Assembly: GCA_035610835.1 (NCBI GenBank)
Contig: CM069457.1
Location: forward strand, 44,371,319-44,435,318
Length of the DNA stretch: 64,000 bases
Direction of reading: 5' to 3'
DNA from: Ophiura sarsii
Lineage: Eukaryota; Echinodermata; Ophiuroidea; Amphilepidida; Ophiuridae
Of this stretch, positions 10,801-22,469 are shown in pieces (positions within the stretch are counted from its first letter, which is position 1; each line of letters starts with the position of its first letter). A program made the translations under genes and the position numbers. Below the pieces are notes generated by a model. The model made no database searches and was not told where the DNA came from. It saw only the letters and a program-made list of their open reading frames with translations.

Positions 10801-12950
10801 TGGAAAAATGAATATGCAATTTTTGTTCCCCATATCTTTCATAATGTCACAATTCTGTCAAAGAAATTTCTTGAGACACTTTTTCTTTAAAATGTTGCTC
10901 AAAATACTTCAAAAATCTTAAATGGGTTTCCAAATTCAGCAGCCATGATGCATAGAAAATGGGCAAAATACCCCAATTTAAAAGAGTTGCCTGACCATGA
11001 AGAATACTCTGACACCAAACTGACACTTTTCAAATAACTTCATTAGAGACATATCTTACACATATGTAAACAAAAAAAATGGTGCGGGGGGGGGGGGGTA
11101 AGTTAGGGTCAAAAACACTTCCAAAGATTTGTTGGAAGGTTGTATCCAAGTGATACAAGTATAATCAGTGCATAACTCTGCATTATATATAGGTAGTACT
11201 ACTGCTAGGCTATAATCCCCCCAAAAAATGGATATTCAATTATTTGTACTTTTTGCGTTAGGACCCCCCGAACATTGGTCCAAACCAGACTTTGGCCCAT
11301 TTTCAAGCCCTTATTATTTAAAACTGGAACATGCTACAATTTGGTTGATTAAAGTTTTGAAATCAGCATAAAAAGTTAGTTATAGAAACCAAATCTCAAT
11401 ATTCTAGGGGGTTTACTTCTTGAGATAATGGCCGCTCAACATGGACTTTCATTTCGCGACGCGTTTTTTTTGCTGAATTTCGGCGACCCCCACCATAAAT
11501 TTCAAATTGCCACTACGAGAAAACTATTTAACGGAATTAGGACCTCAAAATTTCAGGTTTTTCATATCTCATCAATATCTACCAGTATATGAAATATAAA
11601 CAAAAACTATTTTTGATGGTGTTATCCATTTGTTGAGTTGGGGTGGAATGACCCAATAGTCATATTTCCCAAATATGATGTTTTCAGACAAATGGCACTT
11701 TTCGAGATCCCATTCAAGTTTAGTTGCATAAATCCACACAGAAGTGGACTTTTTGAGAGATTGAAACACTTATGAAATGGAAAAACACTTGGCTACACCA
11801 AAAACGTTCCTTCTTTCAAGATTAACTTTAATTTTACCCAAAACAGTAACATTAATACTCAAATGATGTTTTCCGAAAAAGTGGAACTTTTCAACGATTT
11901 AGGGAAATTATTGACTATATATTCATCCCAAAAATAATCATTTTATTTTTCATTTCAAATAGTTTGTATCAAAGTCCCTCTGCTATCCTAAGTACATTGG
12001 ACTTGTAATTTTTTTGATATTCAAAATTTGTGAGAAAACTTAAAATCAAACTTGCATACATGTAGTTTCAATAAAATATTGTTAAGTGTACAGAATAGTT
12101 GTGTTACCCATTTTTAGTGAAGTCTGTCCCTCAAGCATCAACAAACAACTCCTTTTATCTTTGAATGCCTAAGGTCATCTTTCATACGAAAATTCACATG
12201 CATACAGCACCACTTTGGTGTAAACACCACATCATATGGGTTGATCTACAGGGTTCATAGACTTTCTGAGCAAAAAAAATCAAGGACTTTTCCAGGACTA
12301 TAATTGAAGAATTCCAGGACCTTCGGAGAGAATTTTTGCCAAAATAATGACAATATGATGGGACTTTGAGAGCTGTCAATGTTTTTTGGGGGGAGCACAT
12401 TTTGCAATTCCAGGACTTTCAAGGACTTTTTTTAGGAATTTAAGGACTTTCCAGGCCTTAAAAATGAAAAAGTAGAATTCCAAGACTTTCAAGGTTTTCA
12501 AGGACCCGTATGAACCCTGATCTACCGGTGTTTTTTGATTGGTCTAGAAGTTATCAAATAATTGTCACATTTTATCATTTTTTGAGAAAACGTGTGTGAT
12601 ACGTGTGAAGCAACATTTACCATGTGTTTGGGAATAATATTTGGCAAATTTAAATCTAAATATTGAGTAGTACCAAGTGAGGAGTTACAGAATTGAAGGA
12701 TAATGGCATCATCCTAAAAATGGTCTACCCTACTTAAAATATTGATGTATTTTCACTTTATAATATGTGTGGTGAAATCTAGACCCTTGTTGACGTTTTT
12801 TGTGGACGCGGATGCGTACACGCTTGGTATGTTCACTGACCCCCCCCCCCCCCCCCCTTCCCGGGCATATGAATATCGCCATAGCTTTAGCAATATCACA
12901 ACATGAACAAAACATGTATAAAGATACGCATACATTCTGTAGCAGGGTAA
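10801..12950. other. intron sequence without exon evidence
   Basis: Contains poly-G (11087), poly-C (12841), diverged copies of the ATGATGTTTTCAG repeat at 11670 and 11860, and a low-complexity repeat of AAGGACTTTCCAGGAC-like phrases at 12270-12520. No splice-bounded open frame was seen. Confidence 0.4.
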
Positions 12951-13525
12951 TACAGTCATAACAATAAGTAACTGACCAGGTAATAAACATGCTGATAACT
13001 CTAAAAGTTTAACTCCTACATAACCATATTTAATTATAAAGTTGTTGAGAAATTTCTCTTCTTAAATTTGGGATATTACACACTAAGAATGGTTGATCAA
13101 TGAGGAAGTTACGATCTCAAACGTTAGGGCAAGTCTATTTTTCATTTTAACATTTTCTTTTCAACACGGGGAGAGTATGACAGGTAAAGCATGTGTGCCG
13201 TATTGATCAACCGTAACAATTAATGCCACCGGCCGACTATCCAACAACCAGGCCATCGACAGGGTGAATTGGCACTACCACTACCAGTAATCAATAATTT
13301 GCCGTCTAAGTCCCCGTGTTGAAAATGAAAATCAGACTTGACAGTACATTTGGGATTGTAACTTCCTTAATAATCAGCCATTCTTAGCGTGTAATATCTC
13401 AAATTCAAGAAGAGAAATTTCTCAACATGTTGATAATTTAATATGTTTATATGTAGGAGTTATACTTTTAGAGTTATCAGCACATTTATTACCTGGTCAG
13501 TTATTTATTGTGATGACTGTATGTT
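12951..13525. mobile_element. foldback MITE beside exon 3
   Basis: Arms of about 230 bp are inverted copies (ACTGACCAGGTAATAAACAT on the left, TTATTACCTGGTCAGTTATT on the right), with a spacer of about 130 bp. The right edge lies only about 30 bp from the donor of exon 3. Confidence 0.85.
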
Positions 13526-13558
13526 TTAAGTATTCCGAATTAAAAAAAGCACACTCAC

Positions 13559-13896
13559 CTGTAGGTCAGGCACACGCCGTTTTGTCGAATCACATTTTGT
13601 CTCCAACTTTTTCTGACGGTCATTACAGTGGGGCATCTTTCTGTCATCAGACATGTACCCAAGTGAGCAGTTGCCAGACCATGTTGGGTTGTCACCACCT
13701 ATGTTTATAACATGCATGCTTGCGCACATGTTGATGTCTGAACAAGCCTTGACCACAGTACAGAGGTCATACAATGCTGATCTACCAGCAACGTCGCCTA
13801 GTTGAGGTTTCATTAAAAATGTATAGCCCACTTCCTGAACAGATTCAACTGTGTGAGGCCCAAGACTCGTGTATTTTTTTACCAAACGTAACAACT
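13559..13896 (-). CDS. exon 3 of unrecognised gene
   Basis: The acceptor TTTTTCAG|AGTTG gives a start at 13896, and the donor CTACAG|GTGAGT an end at 13559. The 338 bp enter in phase 1 and leave in phase 0, fitting exons 2 and 4 exactly. It encodes residues 196-307. Seven Cys (DLCTVV, KACSD, NMCAS, GNCSL, PHCND, TKCDS and one split context) suggest a compact or metal-binding fold, but no known spacing was recognised. The text GGDNPTWSGNCSLGY is distinctive and would be a good search seed. The exon sits between two large foldback elements (12951-13525 and 13993-15228). Confidence 0.65.
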
Positions 13897-13992
13897 CTGA
13901 AAAATAAAATCAAAAAGTAAAAAGTACTAGTTAGATGGTCATGTTTTTTTATACTGGGCACCCCACAAAAGGTGCATTTGTTACATTTTTAC

Positions 13993-15228
13993 ATGGGTAT
14001 TTCCACAGTAATGATACCTTTTCTTGTTTGTTGCTCTAAATCTTGTTTCAAATTGATTTTCTAGCTCATATTTGGCCAACACTACTGTAAAGTAGCAGGG
14101 AGATAACGAGCAAAATTTCAGAATCCTAGCTTAATTTTGATTTTTTTTTGTACACAAACCCTATGGTAATTAACGGTTGTAACATTTTTTTGACATACAC
14201 ATGTTACAACCGTTAACTTTTCAATCTATACAAAATATAAAAGCCTAAATCTTGAAAAGTTGACCATGTATGTGGGTTGTGCTTATTTCTTCAGTTGGCG
14301 GACATCAATTACTTGAAACAAAACCAACTGGGGGTAATTTTGATAAATATCAGGGTCTGGAGAACTGTCCGAATGCGTAACGGGTGTAACGTATGTCAAT
14401 GTTACAACCGTTATAAAATTAGTCATAAAATGTCATAAAATGTCATGAAACTTGAAAAAATGACAATATTTCAAAGTCCTTTCCCTTTATTCAGGTAGCC
14501 TTAATGTGTTGAATTACAAAAATCAAGGAAAGCCCTCCTAACAATTAATATGTGCTTCAGTAGGCCATTTAGTAATGTTTGACATACAGAAATGTCACAT
14601 TTCTGTATGTGTGACATTTCTGTTATGTCAAACATTAAAAATGACATACTGAATGGCCTCCTGAAGCAGATATTAATTGTTAGGAGGGCTTTCCTTGTTT
14701 TTTGTAATTCAACCCATTGAGGCTACCTGAATAATGTGAAAGGACTTTGAAATATTGTCATTTTTTCGAATTTCATGACATTTTATGACATTTCCTGACC
14801 GTTTTTATAACGGTTGTAACATTGACATACGTTACAACCGTTACGCATTCGGAGAGTTCTCCAGACCCTGATATTGATCAAAATTACCCCTAGTTGGTTT
14901 TGTTTCAAGTAATTGATGTCCGTCAACTGAAGAAATAAGCACAACCCACATACATGGTCAACTTTTCAAGATTTAGCCTTTTATATTTTGTATGTCAAAA
15001 TTGAAAGGTTAACGGTTGTAACATATGTATGTCAAAAAAATGTTACAACCGTTACCATAGGGTTTGTGTAAAAAAAAAAATCAACATTTAGCTAGGATTC
15101 TGAAATTTTGCTCGCTATCTCCCTGCTACTTTACAGTAGTGTTGGCCAAATATGAGCTAGAAAATCAATTTGAAACAACATTTAGAGCCACAAACAAAAA
15201 AAGGTATCATTACTGTGGAAATACCCAT
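13993..15228. mobile_element. 1.24-kb near-perfect palindrome (foldback element)
   Basis: The left arm (ATGGGTATTTCCACAGTAAT...) is repeated inverted at the right (...ATTACTGTGGAAATACCCAT), giving two arms of about 615 bp. The arms match with only scattered differences and the centre, near 14610, has almost no loop. Both arms carry smaller inverted pairs such as TAACGGTTGTAAC/GTTACAACCGTTA. No coding sequence and no clear target duplication. It lies in intron 2, about 100 bp before the acceptor of exon 3. Confidence 0.9.
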
Positions 15229-15740
15229 ATAATATATATATAATACACATACAATATGAAATTTGGACTTGATCCTGTTACATGCTAAGAGTAAAAGCAA
15301 GATATACCAACAGGGTGTGGGGAAACAGGTTATAACAAGGGGGAATAACACGATAAAACAGATAAATAACAAAAACAATAACACACGGAAATGCACTGGG
15401 ACAAGCAATAAAAATTGCTATGCAATGAAACAACAAAGATATATGGTAACAATAACAGATCTGTTTCGTCAGAAACTCAATACAGAATGATGGTAGGCCT
15501 ACAATTATAATACACACAGCAGTGCGACCCTGTATACACATGTTTTACGCATACAAACCTGAAAGTTTCATTGGAGGTATCATCCCAACAACAAGAGCAT
15601 CAATGATGCTAAAGCTCAGCTAGTGACAATTTTAATTTCAGGTATTTTGTATTTACTTTTTTACTGAGTCCTCTTATACAGAGGGGGGTCTGCTGGATTT
15701 ACAAACAGCCGGTACAAAATTTGGCTAAATCTGATTGTCA

Positions 15741-16010
15741 ACTATAAAAAATGCCTGATGCATTGACACAAGTTTGGAGGAAACTCCTGTGTGTCTGATG
15801 GTAGACTTTAGAAATGTAACGTGAGTAACGATAAACATCAAATAGTTGTCCTACTCAATTGTTCGTTGCTTTTAAATTTGGCCAAATGGAATAATAATCA
15901 TACTCCAGGTATAAGTTAAAAGTTTAATCCGACGGCGAACCCGTCTATCATCAGACACACAGGAGTTTCCTCCAAACTTGTGTCAATGCATCTAGGCATT
16001 TTTATAGTTG
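15741..16010. repeat. inverted repeat, ~75-bp arms
   Basis: AACTATAAAAAATGCCTGAT ... GTGTGTCTGATG at 15741-15802 is inverted at about 15945-16010, with a spacer of about 140 bp. Confidence 0.8.
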
Positions 16011-16083
16011 GGTACTTGACACTGGGGGTAAAGGTATTATGCATAAATTTCAGAAATCAACAAATATTTATATAAATTTACAG

Positions 16084-16436
16084 TTAAAGGTAGATGTTCC
16101 GATTTTCAACTTCAAGTTTTCTATTCTACATGAAAGGTCATCCTTAAAAAAGTTGTGTTCCAAAATTTGAGTTGCATAGCTCTAATGGTTCTTATTTTAG
16201 ACGCACAAGATGCTGTGAACTGTACCCATTGAGTAGTACACAAACTATATCGGTGGCTACCACCATTCGCGGTAATTCAACGTTATTTCATCGATTTCTC
16301 CGTAATTATACCGATTTAGGCCGTCAAATTTCAGTATGATGATGAGAAAAATACGAGATTTCATATGATATGAAAATCTCTGTATGTTTGAAATAATTCT
16401 GTGTTACGAAAATGTGATCGGGTCATCTACCTTTAA
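16084..16436. mobile_element. ~350-bp MITE with TTAA ends, copy 1
   Basis: It starts TTAAAGGTAGATG and ends CATCTACCTTTAA. It is nearly identical over its length to 49860-50223, but has lost the GACCCGATCACA part of the left end. TTAA at both edges would suit a piggyBac-type target duplication, though the TTAA may simply be part of the inverted repeat. Confidence 0.8.
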
Positions 16437-16747
16437 TATTAAATGTACATTGTAATTAGGGATCAACATGAACTGAACACACATTTTTCACTTATTTTTT
16501 TATGAAAACAACATCTTCACCAACACGGTCGGTCCGTACGGACACACGCGTGGGTCCTGAAAGGACCAAGCTCAATTTCTGACGATCATTTCTTGAAATA
16601 CAAATCCTCCAAACATTTGATTGTCCCATATACCTACAAGTGTATACAATAAAATAATATGGGTAATTAAGCATCCAAATATGAATTGGAAATTTTCAGA
16701 TCAAATCACCAATCCATGGAATTGCCCTTATTATACATAATAAATAC

Positions 16748-17171
16748 CTTTCTCTGCAGCCTTGTTGGAATGGACGCGGAGCTTTCCTGTTGTGAGCTTT
16801 CCTGTTGTGTCGGTCCATTCCTGGGTATTGTCATCCCATATAACATCTTTAAATACCTCTGTCACAAGTGCCTCTATTGTTTTCCATTTGTTGCCATCAA
16901 AAACCTCTGCTAGAGCTGGCAATCTGTCTCGATTCGGCATATCCGAAAATTCACAGATCATTCTATCAACGGCGAAACAGTCGTCAAATTCATTCCTCCC
17001 TGATACACGCTTGACCATATTCGGAAGATCATCTTGATCATCTTGATCATTCCTCCCTGATACACGCTTTACCATATTCGGAAGATCATCTTGATCATCT
17101 TGATCATTTAGATTGGGTAGACGTAACAACTTGAATTGCAGGGGGTATTTTACTGTATCCACAGGCGAATC
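16748..17171 (-). CDS. exon 2 of unrecognised gene, with internal 57-bp duplication
   Basis: The acceptor TTATTACAG|GATTCG gives a start at 17171, and the donor AGAAAG|GTATTT an end at 16748. The 424 bp enter in phase 0 and leave in phase 1, consistent with exons 1 and 3. It encodes residues 54-194. A 19-residue unit (DQDDQDDLPNMVKRVSGRN) is repeated twice in tandem, with nearly identical DNA. Downstream TTGKLTTGKL comes from a 15-bp duplication. The C-terminal half is acidic with a TIEALVTEVFKDVIWDD stretch. No family was recognised. The duplications are in frame and probably polymorphic. Confidence 0.65.
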
Positions 17172-17520
17172 CTGTAATAAATAGCAGGGCATACATTAGT
17201 AAATAGTATATTGGGAGTAATTGATTAATGAAATGGTGCTTTATGAGGTGAATGGAACAAGAGCGCTTTAGGAGGTTGATGGAGCAAGAGCAAGTGTCAT
17301 AAAACATGGTGAAATACTTTTTTGATTTGAACCAGGGACGAGGGATTTTCCACTAGAAATACACTTTTTCAATAAGCCCGTCATTTTTTTCTCTTGAATT
17401 CCCTATTATTATAGTGAACACTGCTCACTTGAACCGAACATATAAAGTTTGGGGGTTTCTCAGCAATCATCAAAATAATCAAAATACCGACCTTGTCGGC
17501 TCGCTAGCGCTAGTTATGTG

Positions 17521-17612
17521 TTTCAACAATATAGATGGCGCTATATATAACAACAAACCAGGGAGCTCCCAGCTCCCTGGTTTGTTGTTATATAGCGCCA
17601 TCTATTGTTGAA
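17521..17612. repeat. perfect 92-bp hairpin
   Basis: The stem (CAACAATATAGATGGCGCTA ... CAAACCAGGGAGCT) pairs with its complement after a loop of about 3 bases; only a couple of mismatches are seen. It is either a very short MITE or a hairpin RNA precursor, in intron 1 of the four-exon gene. Confidence 0.85.
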
Positions 17613-17873
17613 ATCGTGACATTTTTTCAAAATGGAAACTCGATGGGACTACGAAAGTGTCGTACGCAGCGTAATATCACATTTTAGGGAGCATAAGAGT
17701 ACCAAAAAAGCACTGATTTGATGATATAAATCCATTTGAAATGAATCTCCTCTATAAATTTGCATTAAATAATCGTGATATAGCCGGCAAGGTGTTTTTT
17801 AAGTAAGCTTATTTTTTTATATTTTTTTTTTCAATTATATTTTTTGATGAATAATTTCGGGAAGGAAGAGTCT

Positions 17874-18060
17874 ATTCGTACAACTGTTGTACGAATTAGC
17901 GCGGTATCGCTGTAATTCGCACAACTGTTGTACGAATAAGTGAGGTATCGCTGTAATTCGCACAACTGTTGTACGAATACGCGAGGTATCGCTGTAATTC
18001 GCACAACTGTTGTACGAATAAGAGAGGTATCGCTGTAATTCGTACAACTGTTGTACGAAT
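17874..18060. repeat. 41-bp tandem array of 23-bp palindromes
   Basis: Five palindromes with the core TACAACTGTTGTA (or CACAACTGTTGTA) start at 17874, 17915, 17956, 17997 and 18038, an exact 41-bp period. The 18-bp separators are also alike (ending GGTATCGCTGTA), so they are not unique spacers. Degenerate half-units (TTCGTACAACTATTGTA) continue to about 18230, and one isolated palindrome lies at 18799-18821. Confidence 0.95.
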
Positions 18061-18329
18061 TAGACGAGAGTCTCTGTTATTCCATGGTTATTCGTACAAC
18101 TATTGTAAAATAGAAGGGGAGTCCCTGTTATTCGTACAACTATTGTAATATTTTAGAGGGGGAGTCCCTTCTCTTCATTGTAAAAATAAGAGGGAGTCCC
18201 TGTAATTCGTACAACTATTGTTGAAGAGGAGTACCCTGTCAGGAAAACACGAAAACAACAATTTTGTATTATTTTTTTACACAATATTATGTTAAATGCA
18301 ATATTTCGGTGCTCCGTTCAATGTGAATA

Positions 18330-18710
18330 GCTATGAAAATGGGTTACTTGCAGGTAGAACTCCTATTCGGTTTGAATTTCCTGCTGAGCACCTTCAGGGG
18401 GGGGGGGGGGGGGGGGGGGCACTGTGCCCCCCTTGCCCCCCGGCTGTTACGCCACTGCTATCTTTGTTTTGTGCTGATTAAAGCTTAAGTGTCCCACTTA
18501 CCCCATTTTACCCTATATGCTCAACTTTTTCTTGCATTGATAAAAAAACAAAATATTGATTGGAACTGAAGAGGTGGCTTTTCGATAAAATGTTGGTCTA
18601 TTAAAAGCCTACACCAGATCGCACCAAATGAATTCGAAAATTGAAAACAATTCTACTTCTGAGGGGGCACATCCCCCTCAGACGTCCCCCTATTCGAGCT
18701 AATAAGTTAA
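18330..18710. repeat. hAT-like end with poly-G plus interspersed repeat
   Basis: A G run of about 22 bases is followed by GGCTGTTACGCCACTG, which resembles the right end of the hAT MITEs; its left end and target duplication are not visible. At 18530-18700 is a copy of a repeat with TTGATAAAAAACAAAATATT, CACCAAATGA and GGGGGCACATCCCCCTCAGA, also at 25.5-25.9 and 40.3-40.7 kb. Confidence 0.6.
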
Positions 18711-19077
18711 ACCATATGCATTGATGTCAAAGGCAAGTCATAGTTGCTCGAACCTCATTGGTCCAGAGTCGTTGTGCGAATTACAGAAATCTTCGTGCAA
18801 TTCGTACAACAGTTGTACGAATAGCCATTTCCTTTCGGGAATCCCGGGACCCACCCGAAAAACAAAACGGCTCCCGGGATGTTTCTGCCACTTTGTCCTT
18901 TCTTCCAATGAGTGCCTTTTCAAATTTGAATGCACAAAATGATCAAAATATCCCCTTTTCGGTATAAAGGGTGGGGGTTGAACATTCCCAAATAAAAAGG
19001 GTGGCTCTGTAAAAAGGGTGGGGCAAAAATAAAAAGGGTGGGGGTCTGACTCCTGTCCGGACAGTGATATCTGTCTT

Positions 19078-19165
19078 GATGGTGGAGCGGTCTAAACCCT
19101 TCGTTTTATTAGCCTGATTTCGCTAAGAATTAGTTTCTGTGAGTTCGAATCTCAATAGGGCCACT
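19078..19165 (+). repeat. tRNA-like sequence (SINE head or tRNA pseudogene)
   Basis: A TGGTGGAGCGGTCTAAACCC A-box-like stretch is followed, about 60 bp on, by GAGTTCGAATCTC, which fits a pol III B box. The acceptor ends do not pair, so it is not an intact tRNA. Confidence 0.45.
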
Positions 19166-19229
19166 TTTTCTTTTGTCTTTATTTTTGTAACAAATGACAT
19201 TGTTTTATGAGTTAAACATTTTTCTTTTG

Positions 19230-19668
19230 TCTTTATATGTGACGTGTTCTACCGAAACCAGACGGAATTGGGCAGAGCTCCAAACTGAGAAATAGCCCCA
19301 AACATAATTGGGGGTGATTTTTGGGGAATTTGAGTAATTAATCTTCAGAGTGTTTATAACATTATTGTGAAAGATTTAGATCAAAAAGATCCTTATTGTA
19401 TGTTTCAGTGATTTAAAGGGCAATATAAACACGTAAAACCATGGTACAAAGTAACTTTAAAGGGCGATATCTCAGTTTGGAGTTTTCATAAAGACTGTAA
19501 AAGACAAACTTGAAAATAATGTAACTCCGCTTTGGGAAGTCCGATAAGAAAAAGAGAGGGGCCTACCATTGTAAAGCTGAAGATCTCTCTTTTAATAGTC
19601 AATTACTAACTCAATTTTGATATCTTGTCCAATTGTGACTGGTTTTGGTAGAACATGTCACATATTTG
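19230..19668. mobile_element. foldback MITE
   Basis: ATGTGACGTGTTCTACCGAA on the left is inverted at the right as TTTTGGTAGAACATGTCACA. Inner pairs such as CTCCAAACTGAGA/TCTCAGTTTGGAG are also inverted. The flanking sequence AACAAATGACATTGT occurs on both sides as a direct repeat. Confidence 0.7.
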
Positions 19669-21740
19669 TAACAAATGACATTGTGTTTTATGAGTTTATA
19701 TAATTTCCTAAATTGAATTAAATCTCTTTTTCACTCATTGATCGTAGATAAATATGTTTTGTGAAGTTTGTGAATTTCAATTTTAAAATTATAACTTTAT
19801 AAATCAATTGAATTTAATGATGGATTACCCCCCCCCCCCCCCCCCCCTTCCCCACATAGATATAACACTGGGCCTTCATCCCATATATTAAACGTGGATT
19901 CAAGGGGAGTGAGGAGAAATGCATGGTGTCAGTGCTTTAAATCCCATCGGGCCCATCCACAAAACGGACCGTAGGGCCTGGATTGTTATAGAAATACGGA
20001 TTGAAACCTATAGGCCTATGACACATACTTTTAATGATACATCAGCACGTGCCACACATCGTGTCCCAACCTGCCAAAAAAATAAATGTTAGTTTTCATG
20101 TCACACCTTATTTACATTGATTTTTTGGCCATTCTCGATACATAAATAACTAACAATGCAAACTCAATTAAAAGACACAAACTGCAACAATTCTTTTTTT
20201 TGTTATGGTAGTAAATGTCCTGATCTAGCAGAAAGAACAGAAAATGTTATCATCTATTTTTAAAAGTGCTGACGTAATATTGACACCGTGTCAACTCTAC
20301 AAAATCTGTGATTCTTGCTTTACTTAGCCACTGACAACCATATTAAACTTTGTTTTGGTACATTGCATGCCTTAAAGTATATACCAAATGATTTTAAATA
20401 ATTCTAAATGTAAATGTGTCCCCTCCTCACAAAACTCAAATCTACCTACATAATATGAACACATGGATTATTATAAGGGCACATGGGTACCTGGAGTATG
20501 GGGTGGAATATTAAGGGCGCCTGTGATAACTGGATTTCAAGGGTGACCCTTGATACCCCCCCCCCCCCCTCCTCTTCCGCCGCCTCACTAACTACCCCAT
20601 TATAACTCAAATCCTAGGCCTACATAGTATGAATAAATGGAATATTAAAGACCCAAGCATCTACCTTTTTTCCCTGAAGAAATTCTCAAATTCGTTATAC
20701 TGCCCCCTTTAGTCAGCTGCATTTAATCTCTTACAACGAACATCAATTCATTACTGATCGCCCGCATAGCTATCTATCAATATGCAGAGCTTTGTTTCTG
20801 ACCTGTGATAACTGTTTTTTATAGAAAAGGACCACGATCAAAGATACCTACATAATATGTGAGGGTTAGTTCATGTCTCATAATGGGATACCTATTAATA
20901 TTTAGCGTAATCTAGGTAGGCCTTATTTTAGATCCCTGGATTATTACGGGCACCGTGGCACGGACGGGCAGCTGGAGTATCAAGGACATAAACTCTTGCT
21001 ATTTCACAATAGATCATGTTTACATGTATACGCTTTGAAGACAACTTATGCTAATTTAGGAGTGGGCTATTATAGAGGGTCATTTTTAGGTCAAAGTTTC
21101 AGATCACGCTCGCTACATGATTTTTTGATGACTTTATTTATGCGTAGCCTACTGAAAACAAAAATGCGAAATCCAGGGTGCCCCGGCCAAAAAACCCACA
21201 AAAAAGTCAGCCATTTTGGAGAAAAAAACATTCTTTTGATTAAACTCAGTCATTTTTGGTCTAATTTATTTGATTTTGGTGGCAATACCCATGTTTAAGG
21301 GTACGAGATGTCATTCTATGCTGGTTTCGTCTCATATAACCCCTTTGTTTTCTTGTAACAGCTGATTTTGGTCTAATTTAGACTGTGAGGGCGCTTTGCA
21401 AACAAGTAGCTATCGTATTAATAAAAATGAATTTGAATACATGAAATATGTTACGAGTGTGTCAAGAAACATTGTCTAAAGATTTGAGCACGTTACCTCA
21501 TTTCATTTTACTGTGGCATCCATTTTAGAATCACAAATTCACAAGAACGTGTTAAAAGCACATCCATTGGATAGTACAGGGGTCAACGAACTTTCAATAG
21601 TGTGTGTTTCAAGTGAGACAATTCAAAGATGTTGAAAATGGTGTAGCTTCAAAACAACAAATGGTATTTTACTCAGATTTTCAGGAAATGCCTAAAATGT
21701 AACTCCTATCATATTTCAACATAAGAATTTGAGATGCAAC
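19669..21740. other. intron/intergenic, no exon seen
   Basis: Poly-C runs at 19830 and 20560 and no supported coding sequence. The open frame at 20996-21298 has no splice signals or recognisable similarity. Confidence 0.4.
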
Positions 21741-21774
21741 GATGGATAGTACTTCAGCTAGCGAGGACCCGACC

Positions 21775-22280
21775 GTAGCGAGGGTAACCCCTCCGACCCC
21801 ATCCCACTCAACCCCAACCACAAACCTACTCCACCTTCCCACAATGCCCCCCCCCCCCACATCCCCTTCCCACCACAAACCCCTCCCTTTCCCAGCCCCA
21901 CCACAAACCCCTCCCCTCCCATTCACAAAACCCCTCCCCAACCACAAACAAACACCATCCCTAGGCCCTACCCTACCCACCTCCACCCCATGCTTCCACA
22001 CAACCACAACCCCCTCCACATCACAATCCCCTCCCCATCACAATCCCCCTTCCCAACCCCACCACAAACCCCTCCCCCACCACAAACCCCTCCCCCACCA
22101 AAAAACCCTTCTTCACCACAAAACCCCTCCCCCACCACAAACACCTTACCCACCCCTAGGCCAACCTGCCCCACCCCATGCATCCATGCCACAATCCCCC
22201 TTTCCCCACCACAAACCCTCTCCCCAGGGCCATCCCATCTCCCTTCGGGGTGGGGGGGGGGGGGGGGGGGGGGGGGTGGT
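21775..22280. repeat. C-rich CCACCACAAACCCCTCCC minisatellite ending in poly-G
   Basis: Irregular copies of CACCACAAACCCCTCCC fill 21820-22230, followed by a G tract of about 27 bases at 22250. Long Pro/Thr or Gly frames here are translation shadows of the repeat. Confidence 0.85.
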
Positions 22281-22469
22281 GGGGGTGGTGGGGGCGGGGC
22301 GTTCTCACATTGATTATGGTATGTATGTGCCTGCCTTTTGGGGTGCTTTTTCGCAAAAATTGGTATAGCGATGTGGTGGTTTTCATCACAGACCAAAGCG
22401 CCCAATTGGCATAAATTTATTGGGTGTATTTTGAGGCATTTTTGGAAAAAGCGCCCAATTTGTGCAAAA

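Noticed and set aside
15157..15541. Hydrophobic minus-strand frames
   Set aside because: Partly inside the right arm of the palindrome; no splice sites and AT-driven Leu/Ile/Phe composition.
17874..18060. CRISPR array
   Set aside because: Regular palindromic repeats and short separators look like one, but the separators are conserved copies of each other and the context is a eukaryotic intron.
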